The notes below the pieces were generated by a model. That model had not been told where the DNA came from. It made no database searches and worked only from the letters and a program-made list of their open reading frames with translations. A stretch of 64,000 bases of DNA from Physcomitrium patens (Eukaryota > Streptophyta > Bryopsida > Funariales > Funariaceae): contig NC_037270.1 of assembly GCF_000002425.4 (NCBI RefSeq), positions 2,393,680 to 2,457,679 on the forward strand, read 5' to 3'. Shown one piece after another: positions 24,143 to 35,111 of this stretch. A program made the position numbers and the translations under genes. Positions within the stretch are counted from its first letter, which is position 1. Each line of letters starts with the position of its first letter.

Positions 24143-24642
24143 TAAAACAAGACTAGACTATCTCAAAAATCCAAGATCCTTCTATTCCACAACAACATAA
24201 AATCTCAAGACAAAATAGGACAAAATAGACTAAAATAGAAATAAATAGAATTACATAGAATAGGACATAAAATTCAACTGAACAAACAAAAATAAAACTG
24301 AACTGAACTGAACAAAATGATGCAAAACCAAACTTTATTAACAAAAAGAGTCTGAAGCCATACTTGACTAGATGCATGAAAAGGCCTTGGCTAGTCCTAT
24401 TTATACTTTGTCCTACCACCCTAGACTTTCTAGAATGTTCTTAGGTAGTGGGCTCTATCTAGATAACCACCCTAGGCTTTCTTTTAGAAGATTCTATGGT
24501 AGATTCTACCTAAATAACTGCCCTAAATCTTTTTTAGAATGTTCTACGATAGAACCTACTTGGTCTACTAATTTAACCCCAATTCTAGAAACTTATATGG
24601 TTCTAATTATCTATATAATTATCTTATCTATATCCTATTACA
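24143..24642 (-). repeat. 5' LTR of element D
   Basis: 500 bp; pairs with 20,851-21,401. On the minus strand it starts tgtaataggata. TATA-like box tataaata at 24,405-24,398 (minus). Upstream of it stand GAAnnTTC-bearing blocks repeated about every 50 bp. Confidence 0.85.
24428..24440. promoter_or_regulatory. Heat-shock-element-like motif in LTR D
   Basis: ttctagaatgttc is a perfect TTCnnGAAnnTTC, 23 bp upstream (minus strand) of the TATA-like box at 24,398-24,405. Further GAAnnTTC half arrays (gaagattc, gaatgttc) lie near 24,488 and 24,535. Confidence 0.6.
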
Positions 24643-25104
24643 ATCGAGATAGCTTGCTTGACATCTGTGGATTTTTTTAAGGAGCACCTAAAGATCTAAT
24701 TATTGTAAAAATTCTTACAATAATATATTGCAATCACTTATTTTGTAAGGCCTCCTTAATCACAAAATATAGTCTAAATTTGCCTTGACTAGCTTAAAAC
24801 GGATATACAATATGATATTGAATTAAGGAGGGACCTTGGGTATGGCTTATTTTATTTGTAATAAAAGATAGAATGATTGCACATAAAATCATGATGTACA
24901 CTCTACATCTTTTTCAATGGAATATGTATGGGACATCTTTTTTATCCACTATTACTTGGATTTAATTCCAACTGTTTAGTAGGCATTTAAATGTCAATCT
25001 ACATTATCTTGAAGAGAGTATTGGATGAATTTAATAGTAGCACAAAAGACAGAGTGTGCCATCTACGAGTTGTAGTAGATAGAAATAAGAATAATTCTAT
25101 CAAT
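24643..25104. other. AT-rich spacer between D and a copia relic
   Basis: Nothing recognised with confidence; its right part may belong to the copia relic. Confidence 0.4.
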
Positions 25105-25665
25105 GTAAAACAAAAGTTCTATATTGAAATTATGTCAAGCATTCTATACAAACTTATGATTAGAGTGACTAATCCCATTAGTAAAGTATTATCACATATT
25201 TAAGTAGATTACAACTATTTGTCAATATGTTGCGGATGTTGTTTATCTATATGTCACCTAAGAAAAGAATACCTTGCTTAAAGGAGATAAAAGCAAAGAA
25301 GTAATATTCAAGAAAACAAAAATAAAAGCTTGAGTTATGTGAGCTTGATTATGTTAAAGGATGTGGAGGATCAACTTGCCATAATAGATTGGCAAATCTC
25401 CTTGTAATCCAAATCTATTTCTTTGCCTCCTAATAAAAGTCAATTGTAGCTTAAGCGAGTTCCTACAATCAGCTCTTTAGGAAGTTTATAAAGAGAAGAA
25501 TATAGTCTAGATTTTTAGATAAGCATCAAGACAAGAAAATTGATATAAGACACAATCCTATACATTTGTAACATGCCAACATCTTCACAAAAGCTTTAGA
25601 TTTAGTCAAATTTATTGAAAATAAAGAATTGGCTAGATTAAAAATAATACAAGCATAGGTATACA
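25105..25665 (+). mobile_element. Ty1/copia relic (end of RT and RNase H)
   Basis: Fossil. Copia landmarks in the right order: YIEIMSSILYKLMIRVTNPI (family pattern Y..IVGSLLY...TRPDI), a region like the W..K.Q..VALSSTEAEY block near 25,375-25,480, and HANIFTKALDLVKF (family pattern ADIFTKAL...KF) near 25,575-25,620. Broken, many breaks; old. No LTR identified. Confidence 0.65.
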
Positions 25666-25815
25666 AAAAAAGAACAAAAAATAAAACAAAATTCAACCAT
25701 AGCTAGATTAAATTAGCTTCTAAATCAAAGATATTCCTTTGCTTCTTTGCAAATCTTAAACTTCTTAAATTTTACTTTTCTGTAACTTTAAACTTGCTTC
25801 TTATATTCTAACTAA

Positions 25816-26013
25816 GATGTATAAATTTTTACTTTGTATCCTTGATGCATGGCATAAAGGATATCCAATGTATAAAATGATGTATAAATTTCTACTTTGT
25901 ATCCTTGATGCATGGTATAAAATGATGTATAAATTTCTACTTTGTATCCTTGATGCATGGTATAAAATGATGTATAAATTTCTACTTTGTATCCTTGATG
26001 CATGGTATAAAAT
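25816..26013 (+). repeat. 45-bp tandem repeat, four copies
   Basis: Unit gatgtataaatttctacttt... starts at 25,816, 25,879, 25,924 and 25,969. The first copy carries an 18-bp insertion; the last three are near-identical. Because 45 is divisible by three, it leaves long mirror frames on both strands that are not genes. Confidence 0.9.
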
Positions 26014-26099
26014 AACATCTCATCTAATAGGAAATCTTAAGTTACTTGAGTGTATTCTTGTAATATTTTATTGGAGTTTTATTAATAAATTATAAGCAT

Positions 26100-27480
26100 A
26101 TAGGATTGGGGGTCAATGGTGAATGCTTAGTTCTTCTTTTGCTGAGCTGGATCGGCTAGAATTGTGGAAACTTCTTGTTTGTCCTGATAACTAAAACGTC
26201 GTCTCGTTTAGGAGGTGTATTTTGTGAACTTTATGTGGTTATTAAAGGTTATGGCGTACTTTGTATGATGTCTGGCGTTTTACTTTGAACTCGTGCAATT
26301 TTTTCTTATGGAGTGTCTAAGTAGTGCCGGATCTTGAGCGAATCTCTTTAATTAGATTGGTTCGATGAATAAATCTTGAGACTTTGAGCTTTTGACGACT
26401 GATTAGCACCTTCGACATTCTTACACAGGAATCAGAGTAATATGTTTTCGCAGAGGACGAATTTGGATACAGAGCGGGGTTTAGCCTATTGAACCACTTT
26501 GCTGCTGGAAGCGTTTTCTGCTCCTGATTACGCTGCCTTAGGAGCTTGCCTTGCATTTATTGAGACGTTGTCGTAAGAGATGCCACACTGGCATATAACA
26601 TCGTAGGATTTGATGTTCGTTATGCACACTGTCTCTTTCCTGGTGAACCCAAGGATTTGTCCTTGGCACCCGAGACTCATGCTCAAGGCAGGGTTATGGC
26701 TCTCCTTTAGGATAATCTTCTCCTTTCTTGTTTTTGAAGTCAGTTTTCTGCATGCAAAATTGTTTTTGTTTGGCTGGCTGTTCACATCATTCGACACGGC
26801 GTCATCACCAGGGGTTTACTTGGAGGCTTGAGAATGAAAGTTTCTAGTAATGGCGACGTCTTCGATGTGCTTTTCATTCATATGCATGGTGTCATTGACT
26901 GCTCAAGTCGTGTTTACTGCTTAAGGTGTGTTGGGTTACTGTTGTATAAAAGCTTACTCCATTGGTTTAATTGTATATTGCTGTTGTCGATTTTCCCCGC
27001 TGTCCAACAAACAAACTCTTTTTTTAAGACGCTCGTGGGGCTTGAAATGCATCGATTATTCACATCCATGTGATATCTTTTATCTTTCAAAGGCTCTCTT
27101 TTACCTTTAACTGTTTATGAGATGCACTTTGAGGTGACTCATTGACCTTTCCTCTACCTCATAGGTTCCAGTGGAAAGGCCACCTTCAGATTCCCGTAGG
27201 CCTTGAAAAATATCACTTTTTTACAGGTTTATCTATGCAGTAGCCATCACGATCCTAACCAGCATGCTGTTCAGAATTGGTGGTTCAAAGGCTGGCAAGA
27301 CTTCCACTTCATTGCAGGTTGGTTTTCTATCATGCTGTCATTGTGAAGACGCGAACTAGTATGTTGCATTTCTCTGTAACAAATTGCTCTTCAACCAGCA
27401 TTTGATTTCTTTCCTTGGTAATAAAGCTTGTAGCAATCCAGTTTACATCAGTTCACCAGTTCGCAATGAATTTTGTTAGT
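26100..27480. other. Start of gene island, no gene recognised
   Basis: At about 26,100 the composition changes abruptly from AT-rich relic to balanced DNA. Short frames on both strands (for example minus 26,528-26,797, plus 26,610-26,831) have no recognisable domain and no consistent splice pattern. A short W-rich open stretch near 27,230-27,345 is preceded by a good acceptor (ttttttacag) but could not be extended. It may hold UTR or promoter sequence of an unrecognised gene. Confidence 0.35.
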
Positions 27481-27803
27481 TTGCGAATACAAAACTATGA
27501 AAACAGATATCAGTGGTAAAGCTTTGCTGCCCGAAATTTAATCGGTCATCAATGCAGGATATGCGCACAGTATCACCTCAAACAAAACAGTATTTAGGTC
27601 ACTGTAACAATGTAGCCTCTAACCATAGATTACGCATTTGCCACATAAAATTCTGGCTTGGGTTAGGGCGGCTGCCGCGAAGACATGCTATTGCAGTAAT
27701 GCTCAATCTACAAGTAACGGTCGACAATACTAAACCAGCACTAAGATGTGTTCAAAGTCTCCAAAATTTGTAAGCTATTGTCAAAATCATAGCCCGAGAT
27801 CCG

Positions 27804-28353
27804 CTAAGGATGTATAGGAGGTGAAGGTTTAGAGGGTGGCGGATCTTTCACATCATTAGGATAATTAGCAACGTTGCCCCTGGGAGGGGGATAGCTTCTA
27901 GGAGCAGGACGGACACGGGGATCTTCAATCAGAATTCGACGGAATGATCGATGCCCAAAGCGATATTCCTGCAACACCCATTCAACATTGCTATGAATCA
28001 CTCCAACTTGTCACAAATTTAATTAATTGCTCATGCAACTACAAATTACTTATAACACGTCGACTAAGTGATCGAGTGAGCTGGTTAAGCGCTTGAAAGA
28101 CGAGGATCAGTAATTTTGCGGCATGTAAATATCTGAAGAGAAGGAAGCAAGTGGCCCAACTTACAGCTTGATGGTAGAAGTTGCTGTCTTGGTTTTTGAA
28201 TGGAGCAGTGTTGGCTGGTAGTGAAATTTGTGACAGTGTTGAGGATGTCGCACTATCTAGGACGCAGATGAGGAGGATGGCCGATATCGATAGAGCCAGC
28301 GATTTCAGTGCCAATGCCCTCCACTGTCGTGATCTAGAGCCGACGTCTGCCAT
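27804..28353 (-). CDS. Small secreted protein, two exons, 117 residues
   Basis: Exon 1 is 28,353-28,165 (63 codons from ATG), intron 28,164-27,969 (gtaagttggg...gttgcag, 196 bp, phase 0), exon 2 27,968-27,804 ending in TAG. The N-terminus (MADVGSRSRQWRALALKSL, then an ALSISAILLICVL core ending in SATSS) is a clear signal peptide; cleavage is likely near residue 38. The mature part of about 80 residues is basic and proline-rich (RFGHRSFRRILIEDPRVRPA, then PRSYPPPRGNVANYP) with no cysteine. The last 13 residues, DPPPSKPSPPIHP, loosely recall RGF/GLV/CLEL signalling peptides (for example DYPQPHRKPPIHN) but lack the DY sulfation motif. Family not recognised. It could be a peptide-hormone precursor or a small cell-wall or defence protein. 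An in-frame GTG upstream at 28,386 is not needed. Clean splice phase and an open frame support a real gene. Confidence 0.65.
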
Positions 28354-30434
28354 CGTGAGGCGAGCAACTAGATGTGACTCAATCACAGACGGATATTTCC
28401 TTGAAGCTGACTGCTCACTCCGCAGCAGCCCGTGTGCTTTGTGAAAACTTCTAAAGTTGTGTGAGATGAGTGTGGATATAGGAGTGACATGTCGGGATCC
28501 ACTTGTCTAATAAATCCTGCAAGAAGAGTCCCTTCGTTCAGAAATTATATCAAGTATTGTTTGCTGAGATGACCGAATTGAGCTCTCGTTACGAACACAA
28601 TCGGCTGGGATTGTCAATTATCCTAATCCTTTCAAAAACTCCATGAGTATTGAATCTCACCTTTTAAAATCTCTCCTCTTCCTCTGCTAGAACGCTCTTC
28701 GTTAATTACCATTCATTGGATCTTCAATTTGGCGAGTACCCTGGCGAAGGCATATCATACACTTTCTCCTGCGCACCCCAGCTATATTCGTATCTGGATT
28801 CATTCGAAACAATATCGTTCGCTCTCGAAAGTCAAGGCCACAAACCCCGCTTTAAACCCACGGCAGCCTCTGAATAGCTGATTAAGTTGAGAGAACCTCT
28901 AAGTAAGCGCAAAGGATGCCCTGAAGATCCCTGAAGCAATCTGTAAGTCAGGCAGATACTATACTACTCATAGAATATCGTAAGAGTAGGAAAGCAACAG
29001 ACAATCGACGAATCACACATTTACAAAATGTTAGTGGAGGGAGCTGACCAATCCCCCCTTAAGTTGTGAATCTGACAATTACAAAACAGTCCTTCTCAAC
29101 TCAAATCCTGAATAGCCTGCACTTCATAGTTATAACATTGCGGAATTCAGTCATTTAAGAATGTTGGGTCGAGACAACATTACGGACACGCTAAAGCGAC
29201 GTGTTTTGCATATGCATTCGAGCACGATGACGCTCCAAAGCTACGCCCTTTAAACAGTATCCAGTAACCAGGTCTTCTTTTCAAAATACGCTTTCACCTT
29301 TCTCCTCTTGATAAACACTTGTGTGGCTGCGACGATTCCAGCGTTGACCCTGGCATCCGACATACTGGTTGGCATGACGAGTGTCGATCGATTTGCCTTC
29401 CTTGGTTGCAGTCTTATCCTACATAATGATGACTGTTTCGATCAGGAAGCCTACACGAAGATGAATCGAATACAATAGCGCAACAATCATAAATTCAGAT
29501 GAACCACTAACAACAAGAGCACCTAGTCTCACCAAACGATTCACCTCAGGATGAGTACACTCTAGAATGACATAGAATTTTAATTGGCAGTAAAGACTGG
29601 ACATCACTATCTTGATGTTGAGAGTTGAAAACTAATGCGTAATGCTTCTCAATCACGATCAGCCTGTGCTAGTCCCAGTGAATCTGTCAAAGTTCTTCAC
29701 ACCCACAACTCTCATTACCACAACGACAGAAACCTCTCAACCAATTGCTACTGAGCAGAATGGCCCACTATCGATCCTGCGCATGAGTAAGTGAACCTTG
29801 GCGTGCAAGGGCGAGTAATGTCATGGAGTTGATTTGGAGGGCCCTGCACAAGGTCAAAAAAAGATTCCATCACTGTTTGCTTCTACTTTAGGAATATTTT
29901 ATCACGCCTTCTTTTGACTACGATGATAAAGAACTAACTCAAAAAGTCTAATTCTAGTTAAAGGAGGTCAAAAGGTCTGATGACTCTAATTAACTTGAGC
30001 TCTGTGTCCACATGAAAAGCAGCTTTAAAATTTAGGAGATAGACAGTTGTAGTGCAGCCACTTGCTAAGAGAGGAAGACAGACAACAACTATTCATGCAA
30101 GAGCAAAGCACGATGATGCATAATATGGTTTCACCAGTACTGACAAGATCTTCAACGGAAGTTAAAATCGGAAGAAGCTTCTTCCGTTGGATTGTGTCGT
30201 CAGGTGAACAGAAGCTCTCAGGTATATATTTCAGGAACAATGTTGTACACAGTGATTGATCTTCACCGCAACCAGTCTGCTGTTGTTGCAATCAATGACC
30301 ATACGACAGAAAGACAATTTCCGTACACAAGCAAAATAACGAGATTCGACAACGAGTAAGATTAGGCAAAAACAGAATTGACTTTCACAGAATTCATGCA
30401 CTTCTAATGCACCAGTAGAGCACAAAATGCTCAA
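28354..30434. other. Balanced-composition intergenic DNA upstream of the secreted-protein gene
   Basis: Presumed promoter side of the minus-strand gene ending at 28,353. No other gene could be supported. A 41-codon minus-strand frame at 29,250-29,375 (MPTSMSDARVNAGIVAATQV start, basic middle) is noted but unproven. Frames at 30,025-30,291 show no domain. Confidence 0.4.
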
Positions 30435-30439
30435 AAACT

Positions 30440-30463
30440 AAAAAAAAAAAAAAAAAAAAAAAA
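30440..30463 (+). repeat. Poly(A) tract
   Basis: 24 A residues. No retrocopy or SINE body was recognised to its left. Confidence 0.9.
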
Positions 30464-30834
30464 CTTCAAGTTCCAGTCTGTCTTTTACTCAAGAACTGCG
30501 TTGAAGAAATGAGACTAGCTAAGCTATTTCGATCTAAAAGCAATGCGACCTGCGAATGGAAAACAGCAGGAATACAGCTGCACTCCCACACACACAGAAT
30601 AGTCTGGTGGTGCATCGTAATGAAACATTTACAAAAAAAACAAGAGAACTGTCTTGTGAGCTCAGATCCATAACTTCCTGTACTGATCTAGAAAGGTAGG
30701 TAAATACATCTGTGCAACATAGAGTTGACTTCTACTTATACTAATGGACCAAGTGGGGCATGTACACATGATCTTCAACAAATTCTACTAAACTAATCAC
30801 TTAGCTAGTTTACATAGACCAAGTGAATCTCTAT

Positions 30835-31540
30835 GTTTTACAAAACCAAGAGTACGAAGGAATTTAGTGAAGAAAACTGCCACCATATCTTTCCTTGGAA
30901 CAAATGTTAATTCCAAAATACCAAAAGTTTGTAATCAAATTATAATCAAATTGTACATTAGTTTCATTGCACTTGGATTACCTATGCCTATAGACACGTT
31001 AAACCTTGTGCAAAACCAACTTCCCATAAGAATTATTGGAACCACACAACATCCCTTGTTTTTTGATGTATTTTGATTTTGTGGAAGAACTAGCAACAAT
31101 ATATTGTTTCTTCAACAACCACACTACAATATCTCCAATAGGGAGATAGCAAGAACTTGTACTTAACTTTGTTCCTTCTTTTGCTTTCTAATTGGCATTC
31201 GTGAATACTAATAATTGCAATAATTCAAGACCTTTGAAAAACTTGATATGTAGATGTTTAATACCATTTAAGTAACAAATAATTTGCTTTGTTTTGAGCC
31301 AATGTACTTTTGTCTGAGCATTATTAAATTACATTAGTGAGTTTTTGTATAACAAATATTAAGTTGTATAGAAGTTATTAGGAAAATAAAACTCTTTATT
31401 AGCTATTTATAAAAAAATATCATCTAGTATATTTTTTTTCTTTCTCATAAAAGAGATCTTTTGGAGTTGTCTCCAACATTGCAACCTTCTTCAATGCCAC
31501 CTCTATTAACATAAAGATGACAATATAATTGGTAATCTTA
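30835..31540 (-). mobile_element. Ty1/copia relic (RNase H and end of RT)
   Basis: Fossil on the minus strand, right to left: a HWLKTKQIICYLNGIKHLHI region (family pattern A.KRILRYLKGT...GL), TNANWKAKEGTKLSTSSCYL (family pattern SDADWAGD...RRSTSGY), VASSSTKSKYI (family pattern VALSSTEAEY), and near its left end VPRKDMVAVFFTKFL (family pattern T.DM.ADFLTK.L). Broken, several breaks; old. It borders the right side of the 26-31 kb gene island as the copia relic at 25,105-25,665 borders the left, in opposite orientation. Confidence 0.75.
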
Positions 31541-31589
31541 AATTTTTAAGAAGTTTCAATATGTATTTTGTCTACAAGATGTGAATCAA

Positions 31590-32700
31590 CTTTTGTGCAT
31601 AATCTTCCAAAACCTAAATCTATAGAAAATCCTTGGAGATGTGTATTGATTTTTAAGAACTCAATAGAATCACCATTAAAAATAATTATCTACTATTTGT
31701 AAAATTAGTATATTTTGATTAATTAAATCAAACATAGATCCATATCAAAATAGATCTATATAGAGAATACAATGTGGTACATATCAAATAATGAAATGAA
31801 TTATAGATTTCATTTTTAATCAACTATAGACATTTTGAATACAATATCATATCTTTTAAACTTATAAATGTACCAATTTCTTTTCAACATCAAATAAATG
31901 ATGTTTTATGAAAGCTTTTAAATAATTCTATTATCTATTATCTAGATAATATTTTAATTTATTTTAAAATATAAAAAAAAGACCATTATGTTTGTTAAGT
32001 ATTACAAAAAATTTAGAGATGCACAACTATTTGTCAAGATGAAAAAGTTTGTATTTTAAACAATTCTAATTGACTTCTTAAGATATATTATTTTAAATAA
32101 TGGCTTTATAATGGATTCTAAAAAAGTTTAAATTGTCATAGATTAGAAGATTTTAAAAATAATAATAGACATTTAATATTTTTTAATTATTAATTATAAT
32201 AAAATATTTATTAAGATTTTTTTAATTTATAGTTCTATTTATATATTTGATTTATTAAGACAAACTTAAATAGAATAAAGAAGCTAAAGCTGTAATTAAA
32301 ACTTTGAAGATAATTTTTATTTTTATACCTATTTTATATTGTATTGACTTTTTTATAGAATTTTTATAAAAATAGATATACTAAAATTTATTTTGGATGT
32401 TATATTATTATAAATAGGAATAGATGACAAACTTTATTTAATAGCTTTTTATTTGAAATTTGTTTGAGCAACTAAGATTAACTACAAGATCTACTATAAA
32501 GAGCTTCTTGTAATTGTGAATTTATTTTTAAAATATTACCATTATCTAGAAGGTACTTCAAGTCCAATCACCATATATATAGATCATGAGAATCTTAAGT
32601 ATTTTATGTTTGCACTTATTCTAAATTATTATCAATCTTAATGAAGTATGTCTTTATCAAGATTTAAATTCTAGATCACCTATTGACTATTGTGAGGATA
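31590..32700 (+). mobile_element. Chromovirus relic F (A family), very AT-shifted
   Basis: Fossil. Aligns with A from the reverse transcriptase (about 9,300) to the end of RNase H (about 10,350): for example gacattttgaatacaatatcat at 31,828, a copy of the YLDN block near 31,940, and tatctagaaggtacttcaa near 32,545. Very many breaks. Most differences from A are C to T or G to A, as expected from long deamination of methylated DNA. No LTR attached. Confidence 0.75.
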
Positions 32701-34379
32701 AATTTCATCCTTCAATCCAAATTACAAGATAGCTTCAATTATAAGTTTTTTGTAATTGGTGGTTAAAGTAAAAGAAACAAATAATAAGAACAAAAAAATG
32801 ATAAATTCAAATCAAATGAAATGAATAAAACCAAGGAATTATACAATCCAAAATTTGATCATAATCTGTTCAATGAATTTTCATCTAATAAAAATATAAA
32901 TATAAAATATAAAATATATATTTTAAAAATTCTATTTTTTATTTTTTTTTAAGGATATAAGAAATATATAAATTTGAGTTATTATGAGTAAGTTATAACT
33001 GTTTAAATCTAAAAAATAAACAAATAAAAAGTTAAATAGAAATATTTTATCTCAAGGATAATTTACTTATAGATCATAGATTTGAGCCTCACCAAGGTTC
33101 ACACATATTATATATGAGTATCTAAGAAAGGCCCCAAGGCCTTAATTTTATCTTTCTAATAATATTCAAGGTGCTACAATCCATATGGAAATTATGTACT
33201 TCCCTTCTAATAAAGACTAAGGTAGTTACTGGTATTATTATTTTCTACTCGTAAAACTAATGTTTTTTCACTTTTGACTTCACCATGGTCTTCAAAAAAA
33301 TCCAAATAGTTTTAAAATCTTAAATGATCTTCAAATCTACTCCATTTCTTTATAACCATTTCTATAGTGGTAAAAAATTATTTTTTTCTAAAAATTCCAA
33401 AATAATTCAATATAAATTTTAAGTAAATCATAAGATTTTCTATAATTTTTCATAATTATAATATCAAACCAAAGCTAAATTTTTCTATCTTGGTGATATT
33501 TTATAATAATAAAATTAATTTAAATCAACTAAAAATCCTATTTCTAATAGAAATAATTAAAAAGACATGAGGTTCTTTTTCATGCTTCATAAACTACTAC
33601 TAATATTTTTAGATTTTTTAATAAGTAATACATATAGGTGAAAGGCTAATATAGACATTATTCTTAATAATTAATTAATAATATTTAATAATAAGTAAAA
33701 ATACTAAAGCAGCTAAGACAATTGCTTCTAGGACTTACTAAGACTTCATTTTTATAAATTTTCTTTTAATAAAATTCTTGTATCCTATAAATATTTTTAA
33801 ATTCTAATAAATATTTAAATCATCAAAAAAAATTTAATACTAATATTTTATACATAAATAATTAAAACTTATATTTTTAATTATTCCACCAATTAAGATT
33901 TATTGATAGAATTTACATATGGCAATAATTTGGGACTATTTATGAGAATGAAAAAAATCCAATTCTTATCTTTAACATGGTTTATAAAAAAAATAAAAAT
34001 AAAAATAATTATTAAAATAGATACTACTATTTATTGAAGAAAAATAATTAGACTTTCACTTTGGAACAAAAATTTTAAAAAAATTGTATATATTGGAATT
34101 AACATGTCTCTACATGTAGCAACTTCATACTTTGTTACTAACTCAATATGCATAGCACTTGTAATTCTATTGATATTCAAATTGAATACTATATGGTTGT
34201 AAATCTATATCAATTTATTGTAATTCTACTAGCCTCATAGATGACAACTATGACTCAAATAAAAAATACTTAACTATGTTTCTTGCCTTTGTTTTAAGCC
34301 AAGCATCAAAATATACTAAGAATCTAAGTAATCTATAGATTTGACCTAGAACTACCATAAAAATAAAAATAAAAATTGA
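32701..34379. other. AT-rich DNA without recognised feature
   Basis: Frames are short and stop-ridden; no domain, RNA gene or sharp repeat was found. Probably decayed transposon DNA. Confidence 0.4.
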
Positions 34380-34730
34380 TGTTGGAAGCAATGTTTATAT
34401 CTTTCTAAATGCTCTAATTTTTCTTTTAAAGATTAAAAACATCCAATCTTTTGTCAATGGTAATGAGTAGGGATGGAACTTCAAATTCTATGGAAAAAAT
34501 GGCTTCTATTCCATACATCAAAGAAAAAGGTGTATTTCTTGTATTAACTTTGTAAGTAACTTAATAAGCCTAAAGAATTAAATAATATTAACTTTTAAGT
34601 AATTGATAAAAGCAAAGGAAAAGTATTCATATTCTTAATTGGAGTAGAGAGCTTAAAGTTCACATTCTATTTAATTTTTAATCCAAAGATTAAATAAAAA
34701 TAGAAATATTTACTTTTTTTGTAAAGTAGA
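34380..34730 (-). mobile_element. Ty3/gypsy integrase relic of another lineage
   Basis: Fossil. Minus-strand peptide pieces FFFDVWNRSHFFHRI and MYGIEAIFSIEFEVPSLLI (another frame) match the Ty3 integrase C-terminal pattern TPFSLVYGTEAV.PIE.E.PSLR. The pattern differs from the chromoviruses here and resembles non-chromovirus gypsy lineages such as Tat. Only about 350 bp remain; heavily broken. Confidence 0.55.
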
Positions 34731-34904
34731 TGAACTACTATATACGAAGAAAAATTTTCAGTAAAGATAATATAGTATTCAAATTTCAAAAAGGTTGGTG
34801 TTACAATACAACCACTTAAATTAAAATATACTATTTTAAGAGGTTATGTAGCACAAATTATGGCAAATTTTAGAAATTTTGTTATAATTTATTTACCATA
34901 TATA

Positions 34905-35001
34905 TATATAGAGAGAGATATATATATGTATATATATAGATATATATATATAGAGAGAGAGATATATATATATATATATAGAGAGAGATATATATATATA
35001 T

Positions 35002-35034
<33 letters not shown>
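34905..35034. repeat. Compound (TA)n / (GA)n microsatellite
   Basis: About 130 bp of tatata runs broken by five gagagaga blocks. Confidence 0.95.
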
Positions 35035-35038
<4 letters not shown>

Positions 35039-35111
35039 AATAAAAAAATATTTAACTCAAAATTTCATCATATTTTAATTTAAATTATAATTATTTAAAA
35101 TCAAATTAAAT

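Larger units (their letters stand above)
20851..24642 (-). mobile_element. Ty3/gypsy chromovirus D on the minus strand, broken
   Basis: Fossil, read right to left: 5' LTR (24,643 side, 24,143-24,642), primer site (minus-strand tggtatcagagc, 24,130-24,141), gag with a zinc-knuckle remnant (about 23,950-23,150), integrase core and tail (about 22,400-22,000), chromodomain remnant (about 21,620-21,460) and 3' LTR (20,851-21,401). Protease, reverse transcriptase and RNase H were not recognised. An A-family fragment sits inside at 22,498-23,090. The outer flanks attga (20,846-20,850) and atcga (24,643-24,647) look like a 5-bp target duplication with one C/T change. Many breaks. The LTRs are visibly more diverged than those of A or B, so it is the oldest of the three with paired LTRs. 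Confidence 0.8.

Noticed and set aside
25817-26095. Frames with a repeated FLLCILDAWYK peptide on the plus strand and its mirror on the minus strand
   Set aside because: Direct translation of the 45-bp tandem repeat on both strands.
27225-27345. W-rich open stretch after a good splice acceptor, possible exon
   Set aside because: No partner exon in matching phase found on either side; no family recognised.
29250-29375. 41-codon minus-strand frame
   Set aside because: Begins with ATG and looks protein-like, but it is short, with no domain and no supporting splice or promoter signal.
30440-30463. Poly(A) as the tail of a processed pseudogene or SINE
   Set aside because: No gene-like or SINE-like body and no flanking duplication upstream.
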